Assembly (NCBI RefSeq): GCF_001421415.1
Contig: NZ_LMKH01000012.1
Location: 186,001 to 250,000 of the forward strand
From: Sphingomonas sp. Leaf208
GTDB lineage: Bacteria; Pseudomonadota; Alphaproteobacteria; Sphingomonadales; Sphingomonadaceae
Length of the DNA: 64,000 nucleotides
Direction: 5' to 3'
Shown: positions 35,010 through 42,393 of the stretch, in pieces
Layout of the letters: each line of letters begins with the position of its first letter
Numbering within the stretch: the first letter of the stretch is position 1
Position numbers and translations under genes: made by a program
Notes under the pieces: model-generated
Seen by the model: only the letters and a program-made list of their open reading frames with translations
Told to the model about the DNA's origin: nothing
The model's database searches: none

Positions 35010-35719
35010 GAGGCGAGCGCCTGGCGCCGCGCCAGCGAGTCCAGCAGCTTCAGCAATGCGGCATCGGTCTCCACCGATGTCGCCCGACAGGTCTGGCTGG
35101 ACTGGCGCCCCCGTGCCTCGCGCGCGCGATGCTGGTTCAGCATCGCCAGCGCGAACTGGATCGCCGTCACGCTCGACAGCTTGATCAGCCCCGCACCGGG
35201 CACCGCAGCCCCGCCCCGGATCTTTTCACCGCCCACGTCTTCGACGGCACCAGCGTCTTCGACGGCACCCACGTCTTCGACGGCACCAGCGTCCCCCACG
35301 GCACCAGCGTCGCCGACCGCCACCGTCTCGTTGCGGGGCGCCTCCACACCCCCATCGCTCTGGTCGTCGTCGCCCTGCCCGCCAAGACGCCCATCATCGC
35401 GATCCAGCGAGGCGAGCGACGTCGCCAACAACAGTTCCTCCAACCGGTCATACCCGCGCGACAACGCCGCCTGCCATGCTGCGGCAAACGCAGGATCGTG
35501 CGAGCGGCGGTGATAGGCTCCGCCGAGCGACATCCCCACCACGACGACAGACGTGGTCACGTTGCCGGTCATCGCCAATTCCTCGAGAAACGTGGCTTGC
35601 CGCTCAAGTGTCCATTCCTTCGCCCGGGGTTTCCGGGCCACAAGAACCCGGTTCTTCCCACCCGTGATGACCATCCCGCCGACCTTCGCGTTCCCGGTCG
35701 CCTTGCTCTTGATCCCCAT
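35006..35719 (-). CDS. Small-terminase-like first gene of the GTA cluster (gp1-like)
   Basis: About 237 residues from ATG 35719 (weak ribosome-binding site); the frame stays open to 35959 and the true start could be earlier. The helical N-terminal part has WTLERQATFLEELAMTGNVTTSVVVVGMSLGGAYHRRSHDPAFAAAW, resembling the helix-turn-helix of gp1/small terminases. An acidic repetitive linker (about 135-165) built from 18-bp DNA repeats follows, then a C-terminal helical region (KLSSVTAIQFALAMLNQHR). Position before the large terminase and coupling to it support the assignment. Confidence 0.75.
   Translation of the reverse strand: MGIKSKATGNAKVGGMVITGGKNRVLVARKPRAKEWTLERQATFLEELAMTGNVTTSVVVVGMSLGGAYHRRSHDPAFAAAWQAALSRGYDRLEELLLATSLASLDRDDGRLGGQGDDDQSDGGVEAPRNETVAVGDAGAVGDAGAVEDVGAVEDAGAVEDVGGEKIRGGAAVPGAGLIKLSSVTAIQFALAMLNQHRAREARGRQSSQTCRATSVETDAALLKLLDSLARRQALAS
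35235..35324 (-). repeat. Five 18-bp tandem repeats inside the gp1-like gene
   Basis: Five units of 18 bases. The first three are nearly identical (CGTCTTCGACGGCACC core) and the last two are diverged. Each encodes six residues of the pattern (A/V)-E-D-(V/A)-G-A, so copy-number change keeps the reading frame and alters only linker length. Confidence 0.85.
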
Positions 35720-35851
35720 GCCGCGCCCCCGCTTGCCTGCACCGCACCGCCAAACGCAGAAAGCCGGCGACGACAAAGGCTCCCGCCCCGATCGTCCCGG
35801 CCTCCAGAGCCAGACCGCCCGGCCCGACTCGCTAGTTTTCGATGTTCCCGT

Positions 35852-35880
35852 TATGTGCCAGATGAGCGTGACGATGTCAA
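35852..35880 (-). promoter_or_regulatory. Candidate sigma70-type promoter of the GTA cluster
   Basis: On the minus strand TTGACA (35880-35875) and CACATA (35857-35852) are separated by 17 bases, about 130 nt upstream of the first GTA gene and just before queG ends. The -10 match is moderate. I see only one TTAA nearby, so no full CtrA site. Confidence 0.4.
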
Positions 35881-35898
35881 GGTAATTAACCCGTTTGG

Positions 35899-37077
35899 TT
35901 ACTCGCCCACGGGTAGATCGACCAGAGGCACGACACGATCCACCGCGGCCGCCCCCCACTCACCAAGCACGCCCTGATCGCCCTCGTCCGCCAGCCGACG
36001 TCCGCGCTCGCTGCCCCAGCGCGCGCTATCCAGTCGCCGCAATGCCCATATCGCCCCGCCCCGGACGACCGGCGAGTCGTCGCTCAACAGCCCGACGACG
36101 GCCTCGACGAGGCCAGGATCGCTACTGTTCCCCGCCGCCATCAAGGCATTGCGGATCATCTTGGCGCGGCCGATGCGCTTGATCGGCGAGCCTGCGAACA
36201 CCGTGCGGAAGCTCGCATCGTCCAGCGCCAGGATGTCGGCGAGTTCGGGCGCGACCAACTCCGCACGAGGATGAAACGCCAAGTTCACGTTGGCCGCGGC
36301 GGCGAACTTGTTCCAGGGGCACACCGCCAGGCAATCGTCGCAGCCGTAGATGCGGTTGCCGATCGCGGCGCGGAATTCGTGCGGGATCGGGCCGGCATGC
36401 TCGATCGTGAGGTAGGAGATGCAGCGGCGGGCATCGAGCTGGTACGGCCGCGGGAACGCCGCGGTCGGACACGCGGTCTGGCACGCGTCGCAACTGCCGC
36501 AGGTGTCGACGCCGCCCTTGTCCGGTTCAAGGTCCAACGTCGTGTAGATCGCGCCGAGGAACAGCCAGCTGCCATGCTCGCGACTGACCAGATTGGTGTG
36601 CTTGCCTTGCCAGCCGAGCCCGGCGGCTTCGGCGAGCGGCTTTTCCATGACCGGCGCGGTGTCGACGAACACTTTCAGATCGAACGGCGGCAGGTCGCGC
36701 CCCGCTTCCGCTGCCAGCCAGCGGCCGAGCGCCTTCAACTGTCGCTTCACGACGTCGTGATAATCCGAGCCCTGCGCATAGACCGAGATGCGCCCTATCC
36801 CGCCCTCGTCCGCCAGCCGTAGCGGATCGTCCTTCGGCACATAGCTCATGCCGAGCGCGATGACGCTGCGAACCTCCGGCCACAAACCCGCGGGACTCTC
36901 GCGGTGGTGCTTGCGCTCCTCCATCCAGATCATGTCGCCGTGGCGCCCATCCGCCAGCCATTGGTGGAGCCGTTCGCCCGCACGCGGCGCCGCGCCGGCA
37001 TGCGCGATCCCGCACGCGACGAAGCCGAGTTCCGCCGCTTTGGCCTTCAGCCTGTGTTCCAGCTTGTCTTGCGCCAC
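35899..37077 (-). CDS. queG: Epoxyqueuosine reductase
   Basis: Last step of queuosine formation in tRNA: reduction of epoxyqueuosine to queuosine, using cobalamin and two 4Fe-4S clusters. 392 residues. The cobalamin-binding half includes GMSYVPKDD, VYAQGSDYHDVVKRQL, FVDTAPVMEKPLAEAAGLGWQGKHTNLVSREHGSW. The ferredoxin half has CGSCDACQTACP and CDDCLAVCPWNK. The C-terminus is a HEAT-like repeat (SPVVRGGAIWALRRLD), common in this family. It lies beside the GTA promoter region but is a separate housekeeping gene. Confidence 0.95.
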   Translation of the reverse strand: MAQDKLEHRLKAKAAELGFVACGIAHAGAAPRAGERLHQWLADGRHGDMIWMEERKHHRESPAGLWPEVRSVIALGMSYVPKDDPLRLADEGGIGRISVYAQGSDYHDVVKRQLKALGRWLAAEAGRDLPPFDLKVFVDTAPVMEKPLAEAAGLGWQGKHTNLVSREHGSWLFLGAIYTTLDLEPDKGGVDTCGSCDACQTACPTAAFPRPYQLDARRCISYLTIEHAGPIPHEFRAAIGNRIYGCDDCLAVCPWNKFAAAANVNLAFHPRAELVAPELADILALDDASFRTVFAGSPIKRIGRAKMIRNALMAAGNSSDPGLVEAVVGLLSDDSPVVRGGAIWALRRLDSARWGSERGRRLADEGDQGVLGEWGAAAVDRVVPLVDLPVGE

Positions 37078-37121
37078 GTCCGCCCGCTACCACGACGCCA
37101 CCCTCGGTAGGAAGATTGCGC

Positions 37122-38048
37122 GTGAACGATGAATGGGCGGTCACCGCGAACGGGATCGTGAAGCGGTTCGGCGATCGGCGCGTGGTCGACGGGGTGGACA
37201 TGATGGTGCCGCGCGGCTCGGTGTACGGCGTGCTCGGGCCCAACGGCGCGGGCAAGACGACCACGCTGCGCATGCTGCTCGGGATCATCGAGCCCGACGA
37301 GGGATCGCGCACATTGCTCGGCTACGACAATCCGCGCGATGCGAGCGACCGGGTCGGCTATCTTCCCGAGGAGCGCGGGCTGTATCCGGCGATGAAGGCA
37401 CGCGAGGCGATCGCGTTTCTTGGCGCACTCCGGGGGCTCGACTGGAAGACCGGCCGCGAGCGTGCGGTGGTGCTGATGGAAGCCGCCGGACTCGGCCATG
37501 CGGTCGACGAGAAGATCCGCAAGCTGTCGAAGGGCATGGCGCAGCTGGTGCAGCTGCTCGGCTCGGTGGTGCACCAGCCCGACCTGCTGGTGCTCGACGA
37601 GCCGTTTTCGGGGCTCGATCCGGTCAACCAGGAGCGGCTCGAGAAGCTGATCCTCAACGAGCGCGACCGCGGCGCGACGATCCTGTTCTCGACGCATATC
37701 ATGAGCCATGCCGAGCGGCTGTGTGACCGGCTCGCGATCATCGCCGGGGGCAAAAGACGCTTCGAGGGCACGGTCGCGGACGCTCGCGGCATATTGCCGC
37801 AACGCGTCCACTACACGCCGCACCGCCCCGATCCGGCGATACGCGGCGTGCTGCCGGTGGATGCGGTGGCGGACGGGGATAGCTGGCGGTTCGAGCTGCC
37901 GAACGAGGGAATCGAGAGCTTGCTCGTGAGACTGATCGACGCGGGATACGGGATTTCGGGGTTGTCGATCGAGCGGCCCGGCCTGCACGAAGCGTTCGTC
38001 AGGATCGTTGGGCAGCATGCCGACGTCGCGAAGGAGGACGCGGCATGA
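37122..38048 (+). CDS. ABC transporter ATP-binding protein (NatA type)
   Basis: ATPase of a two-gene ABC-2 exporter, about 308 residues. Walker A GPNGAGKTT, the Q-loop region YLPEERGLYPAM, signature LSKGMAQLVQ, Walker B LLVLDEPFSGLDP and switch His in STHIMSHAE are all intact; YLPEERGLY is characteristic of NatA. A C-terminal DUF4162-like domain follows. GTG 37122 is chosen over TTG 37116 because AGGAAG stands 7 nt before it. It overlaps the permease gene by 4 nt. Confidence 0.93.
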   Translation: MNDEWAVTANGIVKRFGDRRVVDGVDMMVPRGSVYGVLGPNGAGKTTTLRMLLGIIEPDEGSRTLLGYDNPRDASDRVGYLPEERGLYPAMKAREAIAFLGALRGLDWKTGRERAVVLMEAAGLGHAVDEKIRKLSKGMAQLVQLLGSVVHQPDLLVLDEPFSGLDPVNQERLEKLILNERDRGATILFSTHIMSHAERLCDRLAIIAGGKRRFEGTVADARGILPQRVHYTPHRPDPAIRGVLPVDAVADGDSWRFELPNEGIESLLVRLIDAGYGISGLSIERPGLHEAFVRIVGQHADVAKEDAA

Positions 38049-39280
38049 GCCGGTTCCGTCGGACGCTTCGCCAGACGTTCACGATCGCGCGCCGCGACTT
38101 CATCGCGACGGTGTTCACCCCGATCTTCCTGCTGTTCCTGTTCGCGCCCCTGATCATGGGGTCGTTCGGCGCGATCGGTGGGTTGGGCGCGGCGAGCGTC
38201 AGTGGCGGCGCGCAGGACAAGACGCGGATCATCGCGATCGTCCCTGCCTCCACCGCGCGACCGATCGACGAGGCTGACGAGCGCCTGCGCGGCATGTTCC
38301 GCAGCGACGAAGCGCCCCCCGAACTGTCGATCGTCGCGCCGAACGCGGATCCCGCGGCGCAGGCGCGCGCGGCGTTCGAGACCAAGGACGTCGACGCCTC
38401 CGCAGTGCTGTACGGCCCGCTCGACGCGCCGCGAATCCTGTACGGACCGCGCGGCAAACGCTCGGCCGATTACCTCGGGCTGCTCGCGCAGACGACGCTG
38501 GCGGCGGAGAAGCTTGGCGGTACGCTGCCGACGATCGCCGCGACCAAGACGCAGATCACGCGTTCGACCACCTCGGTCGGCGGCCAGCACCAATCCGCCT
38601 TCTTCGCGGTGTTCGGGATTTTCTTCCTTACGCTGTTCCTGTCGGGCCAGGTCGTGGGCACGATGGCCGAGGAGCGTAACAACAAGGTGATAGAGGTGCT
38701 CGCCGCCGCGGTGCCCTTGGAGTCCGTGTTCTTCGGCAAGCTGATCGGGATGTTCGGCGTCGCGGTGCTGTTCGTCGCGTTCTGGGGCACCGTCGTCACG
38801 CAGATCACGTCGCTGATGCCTGCCGCCGCCGCGGTGGCGCTAGGCGACCTGACGCCCGCGGTCGGCGCGCCGATGTTCGCGCTGCTGTTCGCCGCGTATT
38901 TCAGCATGGCGTATCTGCTGCTCGGGTCGGTGTTCCTCGGCGTGGGAGCGCAGGCGACGACGATGCGCGAAATACAGATGCTGTCGCTGCCGATCACGAT
39001 CCTGCAGGTGGCGATGTTCGGGCTGTCGTCGGCCGCGGTTTCCCACCCCGGCAGCTGGCTCGCCACCGCCGCCGAACTGTTCCCGCTATCCTCGCCATTC
39101 GCAATGGCCGGCCGCGCGGCGAACTCACCGGAGCTGTGGCCTCACGTCGCGGCGCTAGCGTGGCAGGCGCTGTGGGTGACGATCTTTATAACGGTGGGGG
39201 CGCGTCTGTTCCGCCGTGGGGTGCTGCAATCGGGCAGCGCCCGGCCGTTCTGGCGGCGGAAGGCGAAGGCGGCAGCGTAG
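38045..39280 (+). CDS. ABC-2 type permease (NatB type)
   Basis: Membrane partner of the preceding ATPase; 411 residues. One N-terminal helix (TVFTPIFLLFLFAPLIMGSFGAI), a large extracytoplasmic domain (about 60-185), then five helices in the C-terminal half starting at FFAVFGIFFLTLFLSGQVVGTMAEERNNKVIEVLAAAVP, a typical NatB/ABC-2 signature. The substrate is unknown; members of this group export Na+ or hydrophobic compounds. Translation is coupled through ATGA. Confidence 0.92.
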   Translation: MSRFRRTLRQTFTIARRDFIATVFTPIFLLFLFAPLIMGSFGAIGGLGAASVSGGAQDKTRIIAIVPASTARPIDEADERLRGMFRSDEAPPELSIVAPNADPAAQARAAFETKDVDASAVLYGPLDAPRILYGPRGKRSADYLGLLAQTTLAAEKLGGTLPTIAATKTQITRSTTSVGGQHQSAFFAVFGIFFLTLFLSGQVVGTMAEERNNKVIEVLAAAVPLESVFFGKLIGMFGVAVLFVAFWGTVVTQITSLMPAAAAVALGDLTPAVGAPMFALLFAAYFSMAYLLLGSVFLGVGAQATTMREIQMLSLPITILQVAMFGLSSAAVSHPGSWLATAAELFPLSSPFAMAGRAANSPELWPHVAALAWQALWVTIFITVGARLFRRGVLQSGSARPFWRRKAKAAA

Positions 39281-39288
39281 GCGTTTAC

Positions 39289-39415
39289 GATCCTCCCCCG
39301 CCAGGGGGAGGTGGCTGGCTCTTGCCAGACGGAGGGGGAGGAAAGGGATAACCTCTGCTTCGTGTCCTCCCCCTCCGTCGCCTTCGGCACCACCTCCCCC
39401 TGGCGGGGGAGGATC
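39289..39415. repeat. Perfect 26-bp inverted repeat downstream of the ABC permease
   Basis: Arms 39289-39314 and 39390-39415 are exact complements (GATCCTCCCCCGCCAGGGGG start), each also nearly palindromic. The loop of about 75 bases has an inner repeat (TCTGCC/GGGGGAGG). It starts 8 nt after the permease stop and probably acts as a terminator or mRNA end stabiliser. Confidence 0.85.
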
Positions 39416-39439
39416 ATTCGGTTACGATCCCTACTCTAT

Positions 39440-39453
39440 TGACATAAGTGTCA
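39440..39453. promoter_or_regulatory. Palindromic operator candidate upstream of the P450 gene
   Basis: TGACA-TAAG-TGTCA is a perfect 5-4-5 palindrome and its left half extends to the -35-like TTGACA (39439-39444). It lies 39 nt before the P450 start. A dimeric repressor such as a TetR-type protein could bind here; no such gene lies beside it. Confidence 0.45.
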
Positions 39454-39491
39454 GCAAAGCCTCTCCTGCGGCAAAACAGGGGAGAGAAACG

Positions 39492-40730
39492 ATGGCGACT
39501 CTGGTAAGAGACGTGGCGCAACAAATAGTCGATCCGCTCGACGTGAGCCGCGCCGAACTCTACCGCGACGACCTCTGGCAGGCACCGTTCGCGCAACTCC
39601 GCGCCGAGTCCCCCGTCCACTATGTCGAGCACTCCGACTACGGCCCCTACTGGTCGGTCTCCACCTACAAGGGCATCGTCGAGGTCGAATCGCTCCCCGA
39701 CCTATACTCCTCCGAAGCGGGCGGGATCACGATCGCCGATTTCGTCGCCGAGCGCGACGTCCGCATGCCGATGTTCATCGCGCGCGATCGCCCCGTGCAT
39801 ACCGGCCAGCGCCGCACCGTCGCGCCCGCCTTCACCCCCAGCGAGATGACCCGGATGTCGGGCGATATCCGGCGGCGGACTGCGGACATGCTCGACAGCC
39901 TGCCGTGGAACACGCCGTTCGACTGGGTCGATACCGTCGCGATCGAACTCACCACGCAGATGCTCGCGATCCTGTTCGACTTCCCTTGGGCGGACCGGCG
40001 GAAACTGACGTTGTGGTCGGACTGGGCGGGCGATATCGAGATCGTCAAGAACGAGGAGCTCCGCGGCCAGCGGCTCGCGTACATGTTCGAATGCGGATCG
40101 TATTTCAAAAACCTCTGGGACGCGAAGATCGACAAGGCGCCGACGCCCGACCTGATCTCGATGATGATCCATTCGGACGCGATGAGCCACATGGATCACA
40201 ACGAGTTCATCGGGAATCTCATCCTGCTGATCGTCGGCGGCAATGACACGACGCGCAATTCGATGTCTGCGCTCGCCTACGGCCTCGACAAGTTCCCGGA
40301 GTCGCGCGCGAAGCTGGAGGCGGACCCGACGCTGATCCCCAACGCGGTCAGCGAGATCCTGCGCTGGCAGACCCCCCTCGCGCACATGCGCCGCACTGCG
40401 ACCGCCGACGCGGAATTGATGGGCCGGCAGATCAAGGCCGGCGACAAACTCGCGCTCTGGTATATCTCGGCGAACCGCGACGAGAGCGTGTTCGGCGACG
40501 ATGCGGACTCGATCGTAGTCGACCGCCCCAACGCGCGGCGGCATCTGGCGTTCGGCCACGGCATCCACCGCTGCGTCGGCGCACGACTCGCCGAAATGCA
40601 GATCGCGATCCTGCTGGAGGAAATGGCGACCCGCCGCATGCGCATCAACGTGCTGGCCGAACCGACGCGGGTCGCTGCGTGCTTCGTCCACGGCTATCGC
40701 ACGCTGCCGGTGGAAATCAGTAAATACTGA
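39492..40730 (+). CDS. Cytochrome P450, CYP153-like
   Basis: Heme monooxygenase of 412 residues. The I-helix motif LIVGGNDTTRNSMS (about 245-258), an ExxR pair in SEILRWQTPLAHMRR and the heme-Cys motif FGHGIHRCVGARLAE with Cys361 are intact. VGGNDTTRNSM, QTPLAHMRRTA and IELTTQMLAILFDFPWADRRKL are typical of CYP153, a group that hydroxylates the end carbon of alkanes and fatty acids. There is no ferredoxin or reductase gene beside it; the nearest ferredoxin gene is at 57.3 kb. Start ATG 39492 has GGGGAGAG before it. The substrate is inferred from family resemblance. Confidence 0.9.
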   Translation: MATLVRDVAQQIVDPLDVSRAELYRDDLWQAPFAQLRAESPVHYVEHSDYGPYWSVSTYKGIVEVESLPDLYSSEAGGITIADFVAERDVRMPMFIARDRPVHTGQRRTVAPAFTPSEMTRMSGDIRRRTADMLDSLPWNTPFDWVDTVAIELTTQMLAILFDFPWADRRKLTLWSDWAGDIEIVKNEELRGQRLAYMFECGSYFKNLWDAKIDKAPTPDLISMMIHSDAMSHMDHNEFIGNLILLIVGGNDTTRNSMSALAYGLDKFPESRAKLEADPTLIPNAVSEILRWQTPLAHMRRTATADAELMGRQIKAGDKLALWYISANRDESVFGDDADSIVVDRPNARRHLAFGHGIHRCVGARLAEMQIAILLEEMATRRMRINVLAEPTRVAACFVHGYRTLPVEISKY

Positions 40731-40791
40731 GGCTTGGCGTAACCTTATCGGGTGGTTCGGTCGTACCTATATCCGAACCATGGAGACGAAC

Positions 40792-41280
40792 ATGACCCAG
40801 GACCGCCGCGCTTTCCTCACGCTTGCCGGAGCAGGCGTCGCCGGCTTCGCGCTCTGGGGCTGCTCGTCGCAACCCGCGCAGGCGGCCGAGCGGTTCGAGG
40901 TGACGCTGACCGACGCACAGTGGCGCAAGAAACTGTCCCCCGACGCCTATGATACGCTGCGCAAGGAGGCCACCGAGCGGCCTTATTCCAGCCCGCTCAA
41001 CGGCGAACATCGCGCGGGGATCTTCTCGTGCGGCGGATGCGCGCTGCCGAACTTCTCGTCGAAGACCAAGTTCGAGAGCGGCACGGGCTGGCCGAGCTTC
41101 TGGCAGCCACTGCCGAACGCGGTGCGGACGCGGGTGGACTCGACGATGGGGATGGGCCGAACCGAGGTGCATTGCCGGCGGTGCGGCGGTCATCTGGGGC
41201 ATGTGTTCGACGATGGGCCTAAGCCTACGGGGAAGCGCTATTGCATGAACGGCGATGCGCTGACGTTTAAGGCCGCTTGA
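40792..41280 (+). CDS. msrB: Peptide-methionine (R)-S-oxide reductase with Tat-like lipoprotein signal
   Basis: Reduces methionine-R-sulfoxide in proteins; 162 residues. The core is complete: RPYSSPLN, zinc Cys pairs CGGC and CRRC, SGTGWPSFW and the catalytic Cys in GKRYCMNGDAL. Unlike the standard cytosolic form it begins with DRRAFLTLAGAGVAGFALWGCSS, a twin-arginine-type signal ending in a lipobox-like Cys, so it is probably a periplasmic or membrane-anchored enzyme. ATG 40792 is preferred over 40780 because GGAGA lies 5 nt before it. Confidence 0.92.
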   Translation: MTQDRRAFLTLAGAGVAGFALWGCSSQPAQAAERFEVTLTDAQWRKKLSPDAYDTLRKEATERPYSSPLNGEHRAGIFSCGGCALPNFSSKTKFESGTGWPSFWQPLPNAVRTRVDSTMGMGRTEVHCRRCGGHLGHVFDDGPKPTGKRYCMNGDALTFKAA

Positions 41281-41331
41281 GGGCGTTCCTTTGAATGTGT
41301 GCGGCGCGTATTGGAACTGAGCAGGTAGCAT

Positions 41332-41385
41332 GTTCCCCCCGCGAAGGCGGGGGTCCAGACTGGGCTCCCGCCTTCGCGGGAGAAC
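41332..41385. repeat. Short palindromic repeat (GCGAAGGCGGG type)
   Basis: CCCGCGAAGGCGGG (41338-41351) and CCCGCCTTCGCGGG (41367-41380) are perfect complements, flanked by GTTC and GAAC. It lies in the 352-base gap between msrB and the CHAP gene. Confidence 0.75.
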
Positions 41386-41437
41386 AAGAAGCTAGCAGAG
41401 CAGTGTTCGCCTTATGGCACCTCCTCGGCGAAAGTGC

Positions 41438-41542
41438 ACCTCCCCGGCGAAGGCCGGGGTCCAGTTGGGGGACGTAGCTAACGACGGTTGCAGGCTGTTA
41501 CTCCGACCTTTCCAACTGGGCCCCGGCCTTCGCCGGGGTGGT
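41438..41542. repeat. Palindromic repeat (CCGGCGAAGGCCGG type)
   Basis: The ends CCCCGGCGAAGGCCGGGG and CCCCGGCCTTCGCCGGGG are complementary, as are CCAGTTGG and CCAACTGG inside. It shares its centre (GTTACTCCGACCTTTCC) with the copy at 50174. It fills the rest of the gap between msrB and the CHAP gene. Confidence 0.8.
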
Positions 41543-41632
41543 TGCCTAATTGGACCGTCGGGGAGCGATCAGTAGCGAAACTTCGGATATAGAGCGCGGA
41601 CTGACGCAGCCACCACCACGCCGAGACAAACC

Positions 41633-42256
41633 TCAGTTCGCCTCGTTCACCAGCGTGAAGATCCCACGCGGATCGGTCGGGCCGTGCTGGATCGTCGCAA
41701 GCTGCGCAGCATTGGCGCGCTGCGTTGCAGACACGGTGTGAGTAGCACTCGCCATCTGGAACGACGGCTGCACCGGAGCATCGAGCGTATCGCCGGCAGG
41801 CGCGTGGCCCGAATAGATGAAGCCCTTGGTCGGATAGGCCGAGGTGCCGAGGTCGCCCTGCGGGCCGTACCAGACCTTGACCATGCTCCAGTCGCCGGCG
41901 GCCGATACGTCGATCGCGCGGACGTTGGTCTCGATCGCACCGGGGCGCGACCAGTTGGCATGCGTAAGGAGGACTTCGCGGTCGCTGACGACCTTCGAGA
42001 CCATCGCGACATGGCCGACGCGCATCCGCGAGGTCGGCGAGAAGGCGAGGACCGAGCCGGCCTTCGGGGTGTGGCCACGCTCGTAGCGACCCTCGGCCTG
42101 GCTCCACCAGGTGTTGGCGTTGCCGCGGATTTCGATGCCCGACACTGAGCGAGCGAACGTCACGCACTGCCAGAACTGAGCCGCAGCAGGGGTGGCCGTC
42201 ATCAGGCCGCACGATACCACCAGCGCAAAACGCGCTGCTAACGCCTTGAAATTCAT
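41633..42256 (-). CDS. Secreted CHAP-domain protein
   Basis: 207 residues from ATG 42256 (GGGGGG 6 nt upstream). Signal peptide MNFKALAARFALVVSCGLMTATPAAA. The CHAP amidase/peptidase domain has the catalytic Cys in FWQCVTFARS and His in RMRVGHVAMVSKV, with LLTHANWS as the third block. The C-terminal 60 residues are low in complexity. It is a probable peptidoglycan hydrolase in the periplasm. It is 4.6 kb or more from the GTA genes and is not part of that system. Confidence 0.85.
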   Translation of the reverse strand: MNFKALAARFALVVSCGLMTATPAAAQFWQCVTFARSVSGIEIRGNANTWWSQAEGRYERGHTPKAGSVLAFSPTSRMRVGHVAMVSKVVSDREVLLTHANWSRPGAIETNVRAIDVSAAGDWSMVKVWYGPQGDLGTSAYPTKGFIYSGHAPAGDTLDAPVQPSFQMASATHTVSATQRANAAQLATIQHGPTDPRGIFTLVNEAN

Positions 42257-42393
42257 CGAGACCCCCCGGCCAAAACCCGTTTGTCGCATTCTGGCTACGG
42301 GAGGTTCGATTTAATTGGAACCCGTGCGGGAACCATATCCGACGAAGCGTGTTACCGCGCCGACCAACGCCCCGAATGGGCGCTCAGGGCGGC

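Noticed and set aside
41633..42256. CHAP protein as the GTA lysis enzyme
   Set aside because: It has a normal signal peptide, stands alone, and lies several kilobases from the cluster among unrelated genes, without a holin.
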